Source of the DNA: Actinomyces sp. oral taxon 171 str. F0337
GTDB taxonomy: Bacteria; Actinomycetota; Actinomycetes; Actinomycetales; Actinomycetaceae
Reading direction: 5' to 3'
Assembly: GCF_005696555.1 (NCBI RefSeq)
Contig: NZ_CP040005.1
Coordinates: 1,054,001-1,118,000, forward strand
DNA: 64,000 nucleotides
Positions 25,449 to 36,824 of the stretch are shown here, piece by piece. The notes beneath the pieces were generated by a model. It was not told where the DNA came from, searched no databases, and saw only the letters and a program-made list of their open reading frames with translations. Made by a program: the position numbers and the translations under genes. Positions within the stretch are counted from its first letter, which is position 1, and every line of letters starts with the position of its first letter.

Positions 25449-28148
25449 CTACCCCTGCTGCGGGCCCACGGACAGCAGGTGGACGACCGCGCGCCCCTCC
25501 CGGTCGCACTCGGCCAGATCCACCAGGGCCGTCAGACGCCAGTCGTGGTCGCCGTCGGGGTCCTCCAGGACCTGCGTGGCCAGCCACACCTGCCTGCCGG
25601 AGGTCTCCAGGGCCTCGCGCAGGCGCTCACTGACCCCCGCGGCCGCCAGGGCCGTCTCATCAGGGTCCTCGTCGAGCGGCGCCAGCGAGATCGCCCGAGC
25701 CGAGGTGTCCGTGCCGATCCAGTCGTACTCGTCCCAGTAGCGGCCCAGCACCTCGTCCCAGCGGTCCTCGCCCCATCCGGAGGAGGCATCCAGGCGGCCC
25801 AGGGCCTCGACGTCGTCGCGCGCCATGAGTTCCACGCGCCGGAACATCTCCCGGCGCACCGCCACCCGGAAGGCGTGACGGTTGCGAGTGAAGGCCACCG
25901 TCCCGTCCTCGCCCGCGTCGAAGGCCCGCTCCACTCCGGCCGAGTCGTCCGCGCCGGGACGGTCGGCCTCCAGCAGGCCGGCCATCTCACCCGCCTTGCC
26001 CGCCTGGGCCTGGCCGAGCGCCTCCCACTCGTCGAGCAGGGAGGAGTCGACGGCGCGCACGAGCGCCCCCAGCCAGTCGATGAGCTCGGTGACCTCGGGT
26101 GTGCGGTGCTCCTCGGGAACGACCTGGCGCAGCGCCCGGTAGGCGTCAGTGAGGTAGCGCAGCACCACGCCCTCGCTGCGGCCCAGCTCGTAGCGGGAGA
26201 TGAGGTCGGAGAAGGTCATCGCGTTCTCCACCATCTCGCGCACCACCGACTTCGGCGCCAGCTCATGCTCGGCGATCCACGGGTTGGCCTGCTTGTACAT
26301 CTCCAGGGCGGGGGAGAGCAGCTCGGCCAGGGGCTGGGGCCAGGTGATCTCCTCCAGGGCGGCCATGCGTTCCTCGTAGTCCATGCCCTCGGCCTTCATC
26401 GCGGCGATCGCCTCGCCGCGGGCGGCGCGCTGCTGGGCGTAGAGCAGCGGACGCGGATCGTCCAGGGTGGCCTCGACGACGCTGACGACGTCGACCGTGT
26501 GCTCCGGGGCCTCCACGTTCAGCAGGTCCATGGCCGCCAGGGCGAAGGGGGCCAGGGGCTGGTTGAGGGCGAAGTCCGCCGGCAGGTCTACGGCCAGTCG
26601 GAGCCGGGGGCGCCCGTCGGCGGCGGCCTGGGCGCTGGAGACGTGCGTGAGGACTCCCGCCGTGCGCAGGGACAGGTAGATCTCCAGGGCGCGGCGCACG
26701 TGTCGGCGCCGCTGGGCCTCGGGCTCATGGGCACGCTCCAGGAGCCCCGCCATCGCCGCCACCGGGTCGCCGGCGCGCTCCATGAGGTTCAGCACCATGG
26801 TGGTGGTGACCTGGAACTGGCTGGTCAGTGTCTCCGGGGCCGCGTCGTGCAGCCGCTCGAAGGTCTTGTCCGTCCAGTTGACGCGGCCCTCGGGCGCCTT
26901 CTTGCGCACGATCTTGCGGCGCTTGCGCTCGTCGTTGCCGGCCTTGGCCAGCGCCTTGGCGTTCTCAATGACGTGCTCGGGTGCCTGGACGGAGACGTAG
27001 CCGCGGGTGTCGAAGCCGGCGCGCCCCGCACGTCCGGCGATCTGGTGGAACTCGCGAGCGGTGAGGTGGCGCTCCTTGGAGCCGTCGAACTTCACCAGGG
27101 AGGTCATGACCACTGAGCGGATCGGTACGTTGATCCCCACTCCGAGCGTGTCCGTGCCGCAGATGACGGACAGCAGGCCCTCGCGGGCCAGTCGCTCCAC
27201 CAGCCGCCGGTAGCGCGGCAGCATGCCCGCATGGTGCACGCCGATACCGGCGCGCAGCAGTCGGGAGAGCGTGGCCCCGAAACCGCCGCCGAAGCGGAAG
27301 TCGCCGAGCGCCTTCACGACCTCGGCCTTGCGGGACTTGGGCACCAGGTCCACGCTCAGCAGGGAGGTCGCCCGCTCCACAGCCTCCTTCTGGGAGAAGT
27401 GGACGACGTAGACCGGTGCCTTGTCCTGGCCCACCAGGCGCTGAAGCAGCTCACCGATCGGCTCGACGACGTACTCCATCTCCAGGGGAACCGGCCTCAC
27501 GGCGTCGTCGATGACGGCGACCTCGCGGCCCGTGCGCTCGCGCAGGTCCCGCACGAAGAAGGAGACGTCGCCCAGCGTGGCCGACAGCAGCACCATCTGC
27601 GCCTGGGGCAGCTCCAGGAGGGGTACCTGCCAGGCCCAGCCGCGCTGCGGGTCGGCGTAGTAGTGGAACTCGTCCATGATGACGCAGTCCACGTCCATGT
27701 CCTCGCCCTCGCGCAGGGACTGGTTGGCCAGGATCTCCGCGGTGCAGCAGATGATCGGGGCGGCGGCATTGATGGAGGTGTCCCCGGTGACCATGCCGAC
27801 GTTATCGGCCCCGAACAGGCGCACCAGCTCGAAGAACTTCTCACTGACTAGGGCCTTGAGGGGGGCCGTGTAGTAGGAGCGGCCCCCGCGGGCCAGGGAG
27901 GCGGTGTGGGCTGCCAGCGCGATCATCGACTTGCCCGAACCGGTCGGGGTGGCGGCGATGACGTGGCGGTCCTCCAGGATCTCCGACAGCGCCTCGTCCT
28001 GGTGCGGGTAGAGGGGGCAGCCGGTCGCCTCCGCCCAGTTCGAGAAGGCCAGGTAGACCTCCTCGGGCTCGGGGACGCGCTCGGGATCATCAGCCGGAAT
28101 GAGGGCGTCGAGCATCGCGTTGAGGGCCGGAGCAGTCTGGGAGGTCAC
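25449..28148 (-). CDS. Ski2-like DEAD/DEAH helicase with DUF3516 C-terminus
   Basis: 899 aa. N-terminal helicase core: motif I 'ATPTGSGKS' (66-74), motif II 'DEFHYYAD' (159-166), motif III 'LSATLGD', motif VI 'HQIAGRAGRAGFD'. The C-terminal half, from about residue 480, is the helical/mixed region annotated DUF3516 in Actinobacteria, containing 'SALEMYKQANPW'-like elements ('SPALEMYKQANPWI'). Start is GTG 28148. Likely an RNA helicase acting in RNA decay or ribosome work, based on the Ski2/HelY relationship; substrate not known. It converges on mmuM with 38 bases between. Confidence 0.88.
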   Translation of the reverse strand: MTSQTAPALNAMLDALIPADDPERVPEPEEVYLAFSNWAEATGCPLYPHQDEALSEILEDRHVIAATPTGSGKSMIALAAHTASLARGGRSYYTAPLKALVSEKFFELVRLFGADNVGMVTGDTSINAAAPIICCTAEILANQSLREGEDMDVDCVIMDEFHYYADPQRGWAWQVPLLELPQAQMVLLSATLGDVSFFVRDLRERTGREVAVIDDAVRPVPLEMEYVVEPIGELLQRLVGQDKAPVYVVHFSQKEAVERATSLLSVDLVPKSRKAEVVKALGDFRFGGGFGATLSRLLRAGIGVHHAGMLPRYRRLVERLAREGLLSVICGTDTLGVGINVPIRSVVMTSLVKFDGSKERHLTAREFHQIAGRAGRAGFDTRGYVSVQAPEHVIENAKALAKAGNDERKRRKIVRKKAPEGRVNWTDKTFERLHDAAPETLTSQFQVTTTMVLNLMERAGDPVAAMAGLLERAHEPEAQRRRHVRRALEIYLSLRTAGVLTHVSSAQAAADGRPRLRLAVDLPADFALNQPLAPFALAAMDLLNVEAPEHTVDVVSVVEATLDDPRPLLYAQQRAARGEAIAAMKAEGMDYEERMAALEEITWPQPLAELLSPALEMYKQANPWIAEHELAPKSVVREMVENAMTFSDLISRYELGRSEGVVLRYLTDAYRALRQVVPEEHRTPEVTELIDWLGALVRAVDSSLLDEWEALGQAQAGKAGEMAGLLEADRPGADDSAGVERAFDAGEDGTVAFTRNRHAFRVAVRREMFRRVELMARDDVEALGRLDASSGWGEDRWDEVLGRYWDEYDWIGTDTSARAISLAPLDEDPDETALAAAGVSERLREALETSGRQVWLATQVLEDPDGDHDWRLTALVDLAECDREGRAVVHLLSVGPQQG

Positions 28149-28325
28149 GGCCTCATCGTCTCACGGGGCTGGACAGTGAACGATCCGGGGAGGTTGGCGG
28201 GAATCTGATGCTGGGGAGCCGCGCCGGCGTCCTGAGAAACGACCGCACTATGTTCCGGGCGCCGATTCATGAGAGCATGCGGGCCGTCCCCACCTGTCGT
28301 GACACCGTGAAAGGCTGAATCTCCC

Positions 28326-29869
<1,544 letters not shown>

Positions 29870-29873
<4 letters not shown>

Positions 29874-31324
29874 ACCTCACCAGTATCGAGAACCTGCTCA
29901 ACTCCGTCGATGACTTCTTCTACACCTATCTTCTGACCGCCCTGCTCATCCTGGCCGGCATCTACCTGACCGCACGTAGCCGTCTGGTTCAGCTGCGCCA
30001 CTTCGGCACCATGGTCAACTCGCTGTCCGGGTCCCGGTCCGGTGCGCAGGGCGGTATCTCCTCTTTCCAGGCCTTCGCCGTGGGCCTGGCCGCGCGCGTC
30101 GGCATCGGCAACATCGCCGGAGTCGCCCTGGCCATTGTGGCCGGCGGCCCCGGTGCTCTGCTCTGGATGTGGGTCGTCGCCCTCATCGGCATGGCCACCA
30201 GCTTCGTGGAGTCCACGCTCGCCCAGATCTTCAAGGAGCGCGGCCGGGACTTCACCTTCCGCGGGGGCCCGGCCTACTACATCAAGAACGGTCTGGGCTC
30301 GCCCCTGTGGGGCAAGATATTCGCCGCCATCTGCATCGTCTCAGTCGGCGTGACGGTGGTCATGGTGCAGACGAACTCACTGGCCCAGGTCATCACCGCC
30401 ACCGTTCCCAGCGTCTCGGCCTGGATGGTCGGGGTCTTCCTCGTCCTGCTGACTGCCCCCGTGGTCCTGGGCGGGGTCCGGCTCGTGGCCCGCGTCGCGG
30501 AGTGGCTGGCGCCCATCATGGCGCTGGCCTATGTGCTCATGGCCTTGGTGGTCATCATCCTCAACGTCGCCAGGCTTCCCGAGGTCCTTCTGAGCGTCTT
30601 TGAAGGGGCCTTCGGTCTCAACCAGGCCCTGTTCGGCACCGCCGGAGGAGTCCTCGCGGCGCTGCTCAACGGCGTGCGCCGTGGACTGTTCTCCAACGAG
30701 GCCGGGTTGGGAACCGTCCCCAATGCCGCCGGCACCGCGACCGTCGCCCACCCTGTGCGACAGGGCCTCATCCAGTCCTTCGGCGTCTTCGTCGACACGA
30801 TCCTCGTGTGCACGGCCACCGGCCTGCTCATCCTCCTGACCACCGAGACCTATCACCCCGGCGACGGCTCCCTGGTCGGAGCGATCCTCACCCAGCAGTC
30901 CGTTGCCGAGCACCTGGGTTCCTGGACCACCTGGCCCATGGTGGTGCTCATCTTCGTCCTGGTCTTCTCCACGGTGCTGGGCTGCTACTCCTACGCGCAG
31001 GTCAACGTCAACTTCCTGGGCGGAGAGCGCCGGGCCGAGCAGATCTTCGGGATCGTGCTGACCGCTGCGGCCTTCGGCGGCACCGTCCTGACCCTGCCCG
31101 TCGTCTGGGCCCTGTCCGACATCGCCCTGGGGCTCCTGGGCGTGCTCAACCTCGTCGTCATCATCCGGCTGGCCCCCTGGGTCATCGGAGCCCTGCGGGA
31201 CTTCGAGTCCCAGCGCGCCCGGGGCATCACCGAGCCGACCTTCGTGGGGCACGGCAACTCCCTGCTTCCCGGAGACGTGGTCCCCGGCATCTGGGAGCCC
31301 GACGACGTGGTGAAGCGGGGCTGA
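29870..31324 (+). CDS. alanine/glycine:cation symporter, AGCS copy 2
   Basis: 484 aa. Same family marks as copy 1: 'GGISSFQAFAVGLAARVG', 'GGPGALLWMW', 'FRGGPAYYIKNGL', 'RRGLFSNEAGLGTVPNAAG'. The C-terminus ends in the shared 'GNSLLPGDVVPGIWEPD' pattern. Where copy 1 carries 'VRHTDG' before the FRGGP motif, this one has 'ERGRDF', so substrate handling may differ. Starts inside the copy 1 stop; only 5 bases separate it from copy 3. Confidence 0.93.
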
Positions 31325-31329
31325 TTCTC

Positions 31330-32805
31330 ATGGCACCTCTGGGGCGCATCTCATGGATGGGCCAGGTCGACGCCGTCCTGGCCTCCTTCTCCGACATGCT
31401 CTACTCCTGGGGCCTCATGTGGCTTCTCATCGGGGCGGGCATCTTCTTCACCGTGAGAACTGGGGCTGTCCAGTTGCGGCACACCGACGCGATCGCCGCC
31501 TCAGTGGTCGGCTCCCGCGACGGCAGCCACGGCGGCATCACCTCCTTCCAGGCCTTCGCCGTCGGACTGGCCTGCCGGGTGGGGACCGGCAACATCGTCG
31601 GGGTCGCCCTGGCGCTCATCCTGGGCGGGCCCGGAGCCGTGCTGTGGATGTGGCTCGTGGCGATCCTGGGAACCGCCACCGCCTTCAGTGAGGCCACGCT
31701 CGCCCAGCTGTTCAAGGTGCGTCGCCCCGACGGCACCTTCCGCGGCGGTCCCGCCTACTACATCTCGCGAGGACTGGGGCTGCCGATCCTGGGCGGGGTG
31801 TTCGCCGTCGTCTTCCTCGTCGCCAACGGCCTGGTCATGCCCATGGTGCAGGCCAACGCCATCACCGCGTCCCTGCAGGGGGCCGGAGGGCTCTCACCGA
31901 GCCTGGGAGCCGTCCTCGTCGTGGCCCTGACCGCGCCGGTCCTCCTGGGAGGCCTGCGCGCCATGGCCCGCGTGGCGGAGTACCTGGCCCCGTTCATGGC
32001 GCTGGCCTACCTGGTGCTGGTTCTGGCCGTCCTCCTGACCCACCCCGTCCAGGCCCTCGAGGCGGTGCGCTCCATCATCGAGGGCGCCTTCGGCCTGCGC
32101 CAGGGGCTGGGCGGCCTGGCCGGCGGGGTGACCGCCGCGCTGCTCAACGGCGTGCGCCGCGGCCTGTTCTCCAATGAGGCGGGACTGGGAGGGGCCGCCT
32201 GCGCCGCGGGCTCGGCCACCGTGAGCCACCCCGTCCAGCAGGGATTCATCCAGGCCTTCGGGGTCGTGGTGGACACCCTGTTCGTCTGCACCGCGACGGC
32301 GCTGGCGATCCTGGTCGCCGGTGCGGACGTCCTCCAGCCCGGGGCGAGCGCCAAGGAGAGTGCGGGAACCCTGACCCAGGACGCCATCGCCCACCTCGTG
32401 GGGGAGTGGAGCCGCTGGCCCATGGCGCTGCTCGTCGTCGTCCTGGCCTACACCACCATCATCGGGGCCTTCTCCTACGCCCAGGTCTGCCTCGACTACC
32501 TCACCGATCGTCCCTGGGTCGCGCGTGCGCTGCAGATCGGCGCCGTCATCTGCGCCGGCATCGGCAGCGTGCAGCAGCTGACCACCGTGTGGACCCTGGC
32601 GGACGTGCTCCTGGGGCTGGGCGCCATCATCAACCTCGTGGCGCTGGTGCTCCTGAGCCGATGGGTCGTCGGCGCGCTCAGGGACTGGGAGGCCAGACGG
32701 GGCACGTCAACGGCGGAGGGCGACAAGTCGGTCTTCCGCAGGGACTCCGAGTACCTTCCGGCGCCTCTGCCGGAAGGCGCCTGGGAGGGGGCAGGTGACC
32801 GGTAG
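31330..32805 (+). CDS. alanine/glycine:cation symporter, AGCS copy 3
   Basis: 491 aa. Signature 'GGITSFQAFAVGLACRVG', 'GGPGAVLWMW', 'FRGGPAYYISRGL', 'RRGLFSNEAGLGGAACAAG'. The helix after the SNEAG motif has 'GGAACAAG' in place of 'APFAAAT' or 'VPNAAGT', an extra sign of divergence among the copies. ATG 31330 follows the copy 2 stop by 5 bases; an internal ATG eleven codons later is an alternative. Copies 1-3 almost certainly form one operon. Confidence 0.92.
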   Translation: MAPLGRISWMGQVDAVLASFSDMLYSWGLMWLLIGAGIFFTVRTGAVQLRHTDAIAASVVGSRDGSHGGITSFQAFAVGLACRVGTGNIVGVALALILGGPGAVLWMWLVAILGTATAFSEATLAQLFKVRRPDGTFRGGPAYYISRGLGLPILGGVFAVVFLVANGLVMPMVQANAITASLQGAGGLSPSLGAVLVVALTAPVLLGGLRAMARVAEYLAPFMALAYLVLVLAVLLTHPVQALEAVRSIIEGAFGLRQGLGGLAGGVTAALLNGVRRGLFSNEAGLGGAACAAGSATVSHPVQQGFIQAFGVVVDTLFVCTATALAILVAGADVLQPGASAKESAGTLTQDAIAHLVGEWSRWPMALLVVVLAYTTIIGAFSYAQVCLDYLTDRPWVARALQIGAVICAGIGSVQQLTTVWTLADVLLGLGAIINLVALVLLSRWVVGALRDWEARRGTSTAEGDKSVFRRDSEYLPAPLPEGAWEGAGDR

Positions 32806-32918
32806 ATGGGAGGTGTCACGCACAACGCACCACGCGCCTCGCGCACGTGCGGCAGCGATGCCACAGAGCCGTCACCGAATCGAAACACTGTATCCGTAGC
32901 CTTCGCGAATACGGTGCC

Positions 32919-32938
32919 CTCCCTCCCGAAGGAGGGGG
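32919..32938 (+). terminator. hairpin between AGCS copies 3 and 4
   Basis: Eight-bp stem with a CGAA tetraloop, 114 bases after copy 3 and 106 bases before copy 4. Could end the first transcript or act as an attenuator before copy 4. The rest of this 238-base gap shows no glycine riboswitch or other gene I can recognise. Confidence 0.45.
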
Positions 32939-33043
32939 ACGTGGGCAGGACGTGTATCCCGGTGCGGACTGTTCCCGTGCTGGTTCGCGTGCCCGACGCC
33001 CACCTCGCCCGCGCCGTCGTCCCACCCCTACGGAGGATCTCAC

Positions 33044-34648
33044 GTGCAACCGGTTCTGGCTTCCCTGACCAGTGCGGCATCCAGCGCAGACAAGAGCTGG
33101 ACCGCATCCTTGGAGCGCTTCTTCAACGATGGCGCCAAGATCCTCGATGACGCCGCCGGGCACCTGTTCCTCTACCTGCTCGCTTGGCTGCTCGTCCTGG
33201 GGGGCCTGTACTTCACTGTGCGGACCGGATTCGTGCAGCTGCGGCTCTTCCCCTACATGGTGCGGGCCATCACCTCCTCCCGTGACAGCAAAGAGGGCGG
33301 GATCTCCTCCTTCCAGGCCTTCGCCGTCGGGCTGGCCTCCCGCGTGGGCACCGGCAACATCGTGGGCGTGGCCATCGCCATCACCATGGGCGGCCCCGGT
33401 GCCGTGTTCTGGATGTGGGTCGTGGCGCTGGTAGGTATGGCCACCGGATTCATCGAGGCCACCCTCGCCCAGCTCTACAAGGTCACCCACCCCGACGGCA
33501 CCTTCCGCGGGGGCCCCGCCTACTACATCCAGCGTGGCCTGGGGTCCAAGCCCGCTGCCCGCGTCTTCGCCGTCGTCATCACCTTCGTCTTCGGCTTCGC
33601 CTACGAGGCCACCCAGGCCAACACGATCGCCGCCACGATGAAGAAAACCTTCAGCATCGAGCCGTGGATGACCGCTGTCGCTCTGGTCGTCATCACCACG
33701 CCGATCATCTTCAAGGGCATCAAGTCGGTCGCTGTTGTCTCGGAGTGGCTCGTGCCGATCATGACGGTGGTCTACGCCCTCATCGCCGTGGCCATCCTGG
33801 TGCTGCACATCGGCGCGATCCCGGGTGCGATCCTCTCCATCTTCGAGGGCGCCTTTGGAATCAATGCGGCCTTCGCCGGTGTTGCCGGGGGATTCACCGC
33901 CGCACTACTCCACGGCACCCGCCGAGGCCTCTTCTCCAACGAGGCCGGTGAGGGATCGGTTCCCAACATCGCGGCCACCGCCACGGTCTCCCACCCCGTC
34001 CAGCAGGGATTCGTGCAGTCCCTGGGCGTCTTCGTCGACACTATCGTGGTGTGCACCGTCACCGCCCTCATCGTCCTGCTCTCTGGGGTCTACACCCCGG
34101 CAGGCCCCAACGTTTCCAAAGAGGCAGCCAAAGCAGCTGCGGACGCCGCCAACACCCTGACCGGCGACTCGGTCACCAACGTCCTCGGCGGCTGGGCGCA
34201 GTACCTCATGGCCGTCATCATCTTCGTCTTCGCCTACTCCTCGCTCCTGGGAAACTACACCTACGCCCAGGTCAACATGGACTACCTCCAGGGCAAGCAG
34301 CACAAGCACTACGCCCTGCGGGCCATGATCATCGTGGCCACCGCCGTCGGCTCCCTGTCCACCCTCACCTTCGTGTGGAACCTGTCCGACCTCGTCATGG
34401 GAGCGATGACCGTCATCAACATGGTCTCCATCCTCGCGCTGGGAGGCTGGGCCTTCGGAGCCCTGCGCGACTGGGAGGCCCAGCGCCGCGCCGTCGAGGC
34501 CGGTGAGAAGGACGAGATCCGTTTCATCGCCACCGACAATCCCTACCTGCCCGGCACGCTCCCCGGAGACATCTGGGCCGCCGACGGCGCCGCCCACGCC
34601 GCCATCACGGAGCGTCGCGCCGCGCTCGAGGAGGCCTCGGGCAGCTGA
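33044..34648 (+). CDS. alanine/glycine:cation symporter, AGCS copy 4
   Basis: 534 aa, the longest of the four. Signature 'GGISSFQAFAVGLASRVG', 'GGPGAVFWMW', 'FRGGPAYYIQRGL', 'RRGLFSNEAGEGSVPN'. It has an N-terminal extension of about 35 residues and a loop 'TPAGPNVSKEAAKAAADAAN' between later helices that the others lack. Start GTG 33044 follows CGGAGG by 8 bases. Unlike copies 1-3 it has its own upstream region, so it may be controlled separately. Confidence 0.92.
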   Translation: MQPVLASLTSAASSADKSWTASLERFFNDGAKILDDAAGHLFLYLLAWLLVLGGLYFTVRTGFVQLRLFPYMVRAITSSRDSKEGGISSFQAFAVGLASRVGTGNIVGVAIAITMGGPGAVFWMWVVALVGMATGFIEATLAQLYKVTHPDGTFRGGPAYYIQRGLGSKPAARVFAVVITFVFGFAYEATQANTIAATMKKTFSIEPWMTAVALVVITTPIIFKGIKSVAVVSEWLVPIMTVVYALIAVAILVLHIGAIPGAILSIFEGAFGINAAFAGVAGGFTAALLHGTRRGLFSNEAGEGSVPNIAATATVSHPVQQGFVQSLGVFVDTIVVCTVTALIVLLSGVYTPAGPNVSKEAAKAAADAANTLTGDSVTNVLGGWAQYLMAVIIFVFAYSSLLGNYTYAQVNMDYLQGKQHKHYALRAMIIVATAVGSLSTLTFVWNLSDLVMGAMTVINMVSILALGGWAFGALRDWEAQRRAVEAGEKDEIRFIATDNPYLPGTLPGDIWAADGAAHAAITERRAALEEASGS

Positions 34649-34673
34649 GCCCAACAGCGCTAGGCTGAGGCCC

Positions 34674-35498
34674 ATGAAGATCGCGCGCTTCTCCACCGGT
34701 GACGAGCCCCGTTACGGCATCGTGCAAGGCCTGCCCGAGCACGAGGTCGCCTCGGACGAGTCAGAGGGCCACCTCCTGGTCCTCAAGGGAGACCCTCTCT
34801 ACTCCCTGCCCGAGGCCACCGGGGAGGTCGTCGAGCTGGGCGAGGCCCGGCTCCTGTCACCGGTCATCCCGCGCTCCAAGGTCGTGGGGATCGGGAAGAA
34901 CTACGCGGGCCACATCGCCGAGATGGGGGAGGACCAGCCGCCACGCGACCCGGTGGTCTTCCTCAAGCCCAACACCTCCGTCATCGGGCCGGACGCTCCC
35001 ATCGTCCTGCCCTCCTGGAGCGGGGAGGTCCACTACGAGGCCGAGCTCGCCGTCGTCATCAAGACCCTCGCCAAGGACGTCCCCGTGGAGCACGCCGACG
35101 ACGTCATCCTGGGATACACGGTTGCCAACGACGTCTCGGCCAGAGACCGCCAGCGCGCCGAGCCGCAGTGGGTGCGGGCCAAGGCCTTCGACACCTCCTG
35201 CCCCCTGGGGCCGTGGATCGAGGTCCCCGAGCCCGGCCGCGAGCCGCTCTTCTCACCCGGAGACGCGGTGGTGCGCGCCCGGGTCGACGGCCGCCTCGTC
35301 CAGGAGGGACGGACCACTGACATGATCCGATCGATTCCCGAGCTGGTCGCCTACGTATCGACGATCTTCACCCTCCTGCCCGGCGATGTCATTCTCACCG
35401 GCACGCCGGCGGGAGTCGGTGAGATCCGAGCCGGTCAGCGCGTCGAGGTCGAGGTCGAGGGTATCGGCTCCTTCTCCAACCCGGTGGTCCGCCGCTGA
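34674..35498 (+). CDS. fumarylacetoacetate hydrolase family protein
   Basis: 274 aa cytoplasmic hydrolase/decarboxylase of the FAH superfamily. The metal site is visible in 'VHYEAELAVVI' (two acidic ligands) and 'YTVANDVSARDRQ', and the C-terminal 'LTGTPAGVGEIRAGQ' is diagnostic. Actual substrate of the actinobacterial members next to gltX is not established; acylpyruvate or 2-hydroxyhepta-2,4-diene-1,7-dioate type compounds are typical for the fold. TAGGCT ends 7 bases before the ATG (leaderless type). FAH followed by gltX is the usual actinobacterial order; a lipoprotein gene has been inserted here. Confidence 0.9.
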   Translation: MKIARFSTGDEPRYGIVQGLPEHEVASDESEGHLLVLKGDPLYSLPEATGEVVELGEARLLSPVIPRSKVVGIGKNYAGHIAEMGEDQPPRDPVVFLKPNTSVIGPDAPIVLPSWSGEVHYEAELAVVIKTLAKDVPVEHADDVILGYTVANDVSARDRQRAEPQWVRAKAFDTSCPLGPWIEVPEPGREPLFSPGDAVVRARVDGRLVQEGRTTDMIRSIPELVAYVSTIFTLLPGDVILTGTPAGVGEIRAGQRVEVEVEGIGSFSNPVVRR

Positions 35499-35533
35499 GC
35501 CGAGGTGCTCGCTCCTCACGGAGTGCCTGAGCG

Positions 35534-35549
35534 CGGGAGAGACCTCCCG
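35534..35549. terminator. hairpin between FAH gene and lipoprotein A
   Basis: Six-bp stem CGGGAG/CTCCCG with a 4-base loop, between two convergent genes. Confidence 0.45.
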
Positions 35550-35589
35550 ATAATGACGCATCGTCGGTGTCGCGGAGCCGAGGGCCCGA

Positions 35590-36435
35590 TCAGGTGTCCT
35601 GGGGTGAGCTGCCTGAACCCTTCTCGTCGCTCTCCTTGTCCTCGGAGCCGCTCTTCTTGTCATTGCTCTTGCCGTCCTTGCCGGAGCCGTCACCGGATCC
35701 GGCCTCATCCATGTCTGCCGGTCCGGGATTACTGATCGGAGTGGCCTTGAACAGTGTCTCCATCTCGCTGGAGGAGTAGGCATCAACGGGGCAGGCGTAC
35801 ATCGCCTGGAGCACGACGGGCGTGCCTGTTGTGCCGAAAACACGGACGAACCTGGTGAGCTTGTAGTCCTTGTGGTCGGCTCCGGTGTACGTGAAGTCCA
35901 GCCGTTTGGTCTCGATGGCGTGACCATCGGTGTCCTTGACCAGGGAGAAGTCATCCTTGGTGGGCTCGAAGGAGACATTCGTGAAGTCCGACGACTGCTG
36001 ATAGGCATTGACCGTGGCCTCCGCCTGATAGTCCGACTCGACGCGATCGCCCTTCGTGTTCTGGTCGTACAGGTTCTGCGTCGCGGTGAACACGCAGCCG
36101 TTCTGCTTATCCATCTTGTTCTTGCCGTCGGTGTCGTAGACGCTCACCTTCCAGCCGGAGTGGGACTGCGGGAACTCCCACGAGGGAATGTACTCGACGT
36201 TGCTGTTCTTACCTCCCTTGGAGGATTTGCCCGACGGACTCGCACTCTTGCCCGTCTCGCTGGTGGATGGCGACTCGCTGCTGGAACTGCTGGAGCGTGC
36301 GGGGCCGGACTCGTCCTGGCACGCGGCAAGAGCCGGGAGGGCCAGGGCGAGGCTGAGTCCGGCGACAAGAGGGAGTCTGAGTGCTGATCGACGGCGGGCG
36401 GTGGAACGTGCTGCGGAACGCTGGGGCAGGGACAT
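35590..36435 (-). CDS. lipoprotein A, unknown function
   Basis: 281 aa. Signal peptide with three arginine-rich clusters and lipobox 'PALAAC' (lipidated Cys39), then a serine-rich linker of about 35 residues, a folded domain from about 75 to 240, and a charged Lys/Asp/Glu/Ser-rich tail. The domain has one cysteine in 'NGCVFTATQNLY' and one in 'MYACPVDAYSSSEM', the same two-cysteine layout as lipoproteins B and C downstream of gltX. TTGGAGG precedes the ATG. No known family; probably displayed on the outer face of the membrane. Confidence 0.75.
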   Translation of the reverse strand: MSLPQRSAARSTARRRSALRLPLVAGLSLALALPALAACQDESGPARSSSSSSESPSTSETGKSASPSGKSSKGGKNSNVEYIPSWEFPQSHSGWKVSVYDTDGKNKMDKQNGCVFTATQNLYDQNTKGDRVESDYQAEATVNAYQQSSDFTNVSFEPTKDDFSLVKDTDGHAIETKRLDFTYTGADHKDYKLTRFVRVFGTTGTPVVLQAMYACPVDAYSSSEMETLFKATPISNPGPADMDEAGSGDGSGKDGKSNDKKSGSEDKESDEKGSGSSPQDT

Positions 36436-36789
36436 GGGGCCTCCAAGGATTGATAAGTGGGAACCTTCCCGAACGGATTGGGGATGTCGTTGCCTCGGGT
36501 GGGATCCGTGAGGAACTGCCCGGCGGCGGCGTCATGATCTCATGGGAGCGACGTTATTTCGTTTCTGTGCTGAGTGCGATGGGTTGGGATCCCCATCTCT
36601 CAGACCTGCGGGGGCGGTACGGCAGACGCGGAGTCAATGGGTGTTGAGGCCTATGTGGAAAGATTTTCTTACAGAAAGTTAATGGGAATGTCGATAGGGT
36701 TTGGTCTCTATGATGGATTGAGCAGCTTCCCCTCAGTGTCTCACTATTAGGAAATGAATCCGGGGGCAGTGCATGATCGTCAGGGCGTG

Positions 36790-36818
36790 TTGATGGAAAG
36801 AAAGGAAGTCGCTACTAT
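36790..36818 (+). promoter_or_regulatory. strong sigma-A type promoter upstream of gltX
   Basis: TTGATG (36790-36795), exact 17-base spacer, TACTAT (36813-36818). The preceding 130 bases are much richer in A/T than the genome. Transcription would start near 36825, about 350 bases before the gltX ATG. The best sigma-A match I found in the window. Confidence 0.65.
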
Positions 36819-36824
36819 GAGGGT

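Noticed and set aside
25479..27116. 545-codon plus-strand frame opposite the DUF3516 helicase
   Set aside because: Same shadow effect; helicase motifs are on the minus strand and the plus frame has no family match by eye.
32806..33043. Glycine riboswitch before AGCS copy 4
   Set aside because: Such genes often have one, but I could not find the conserved core; only a small hairpin is present.
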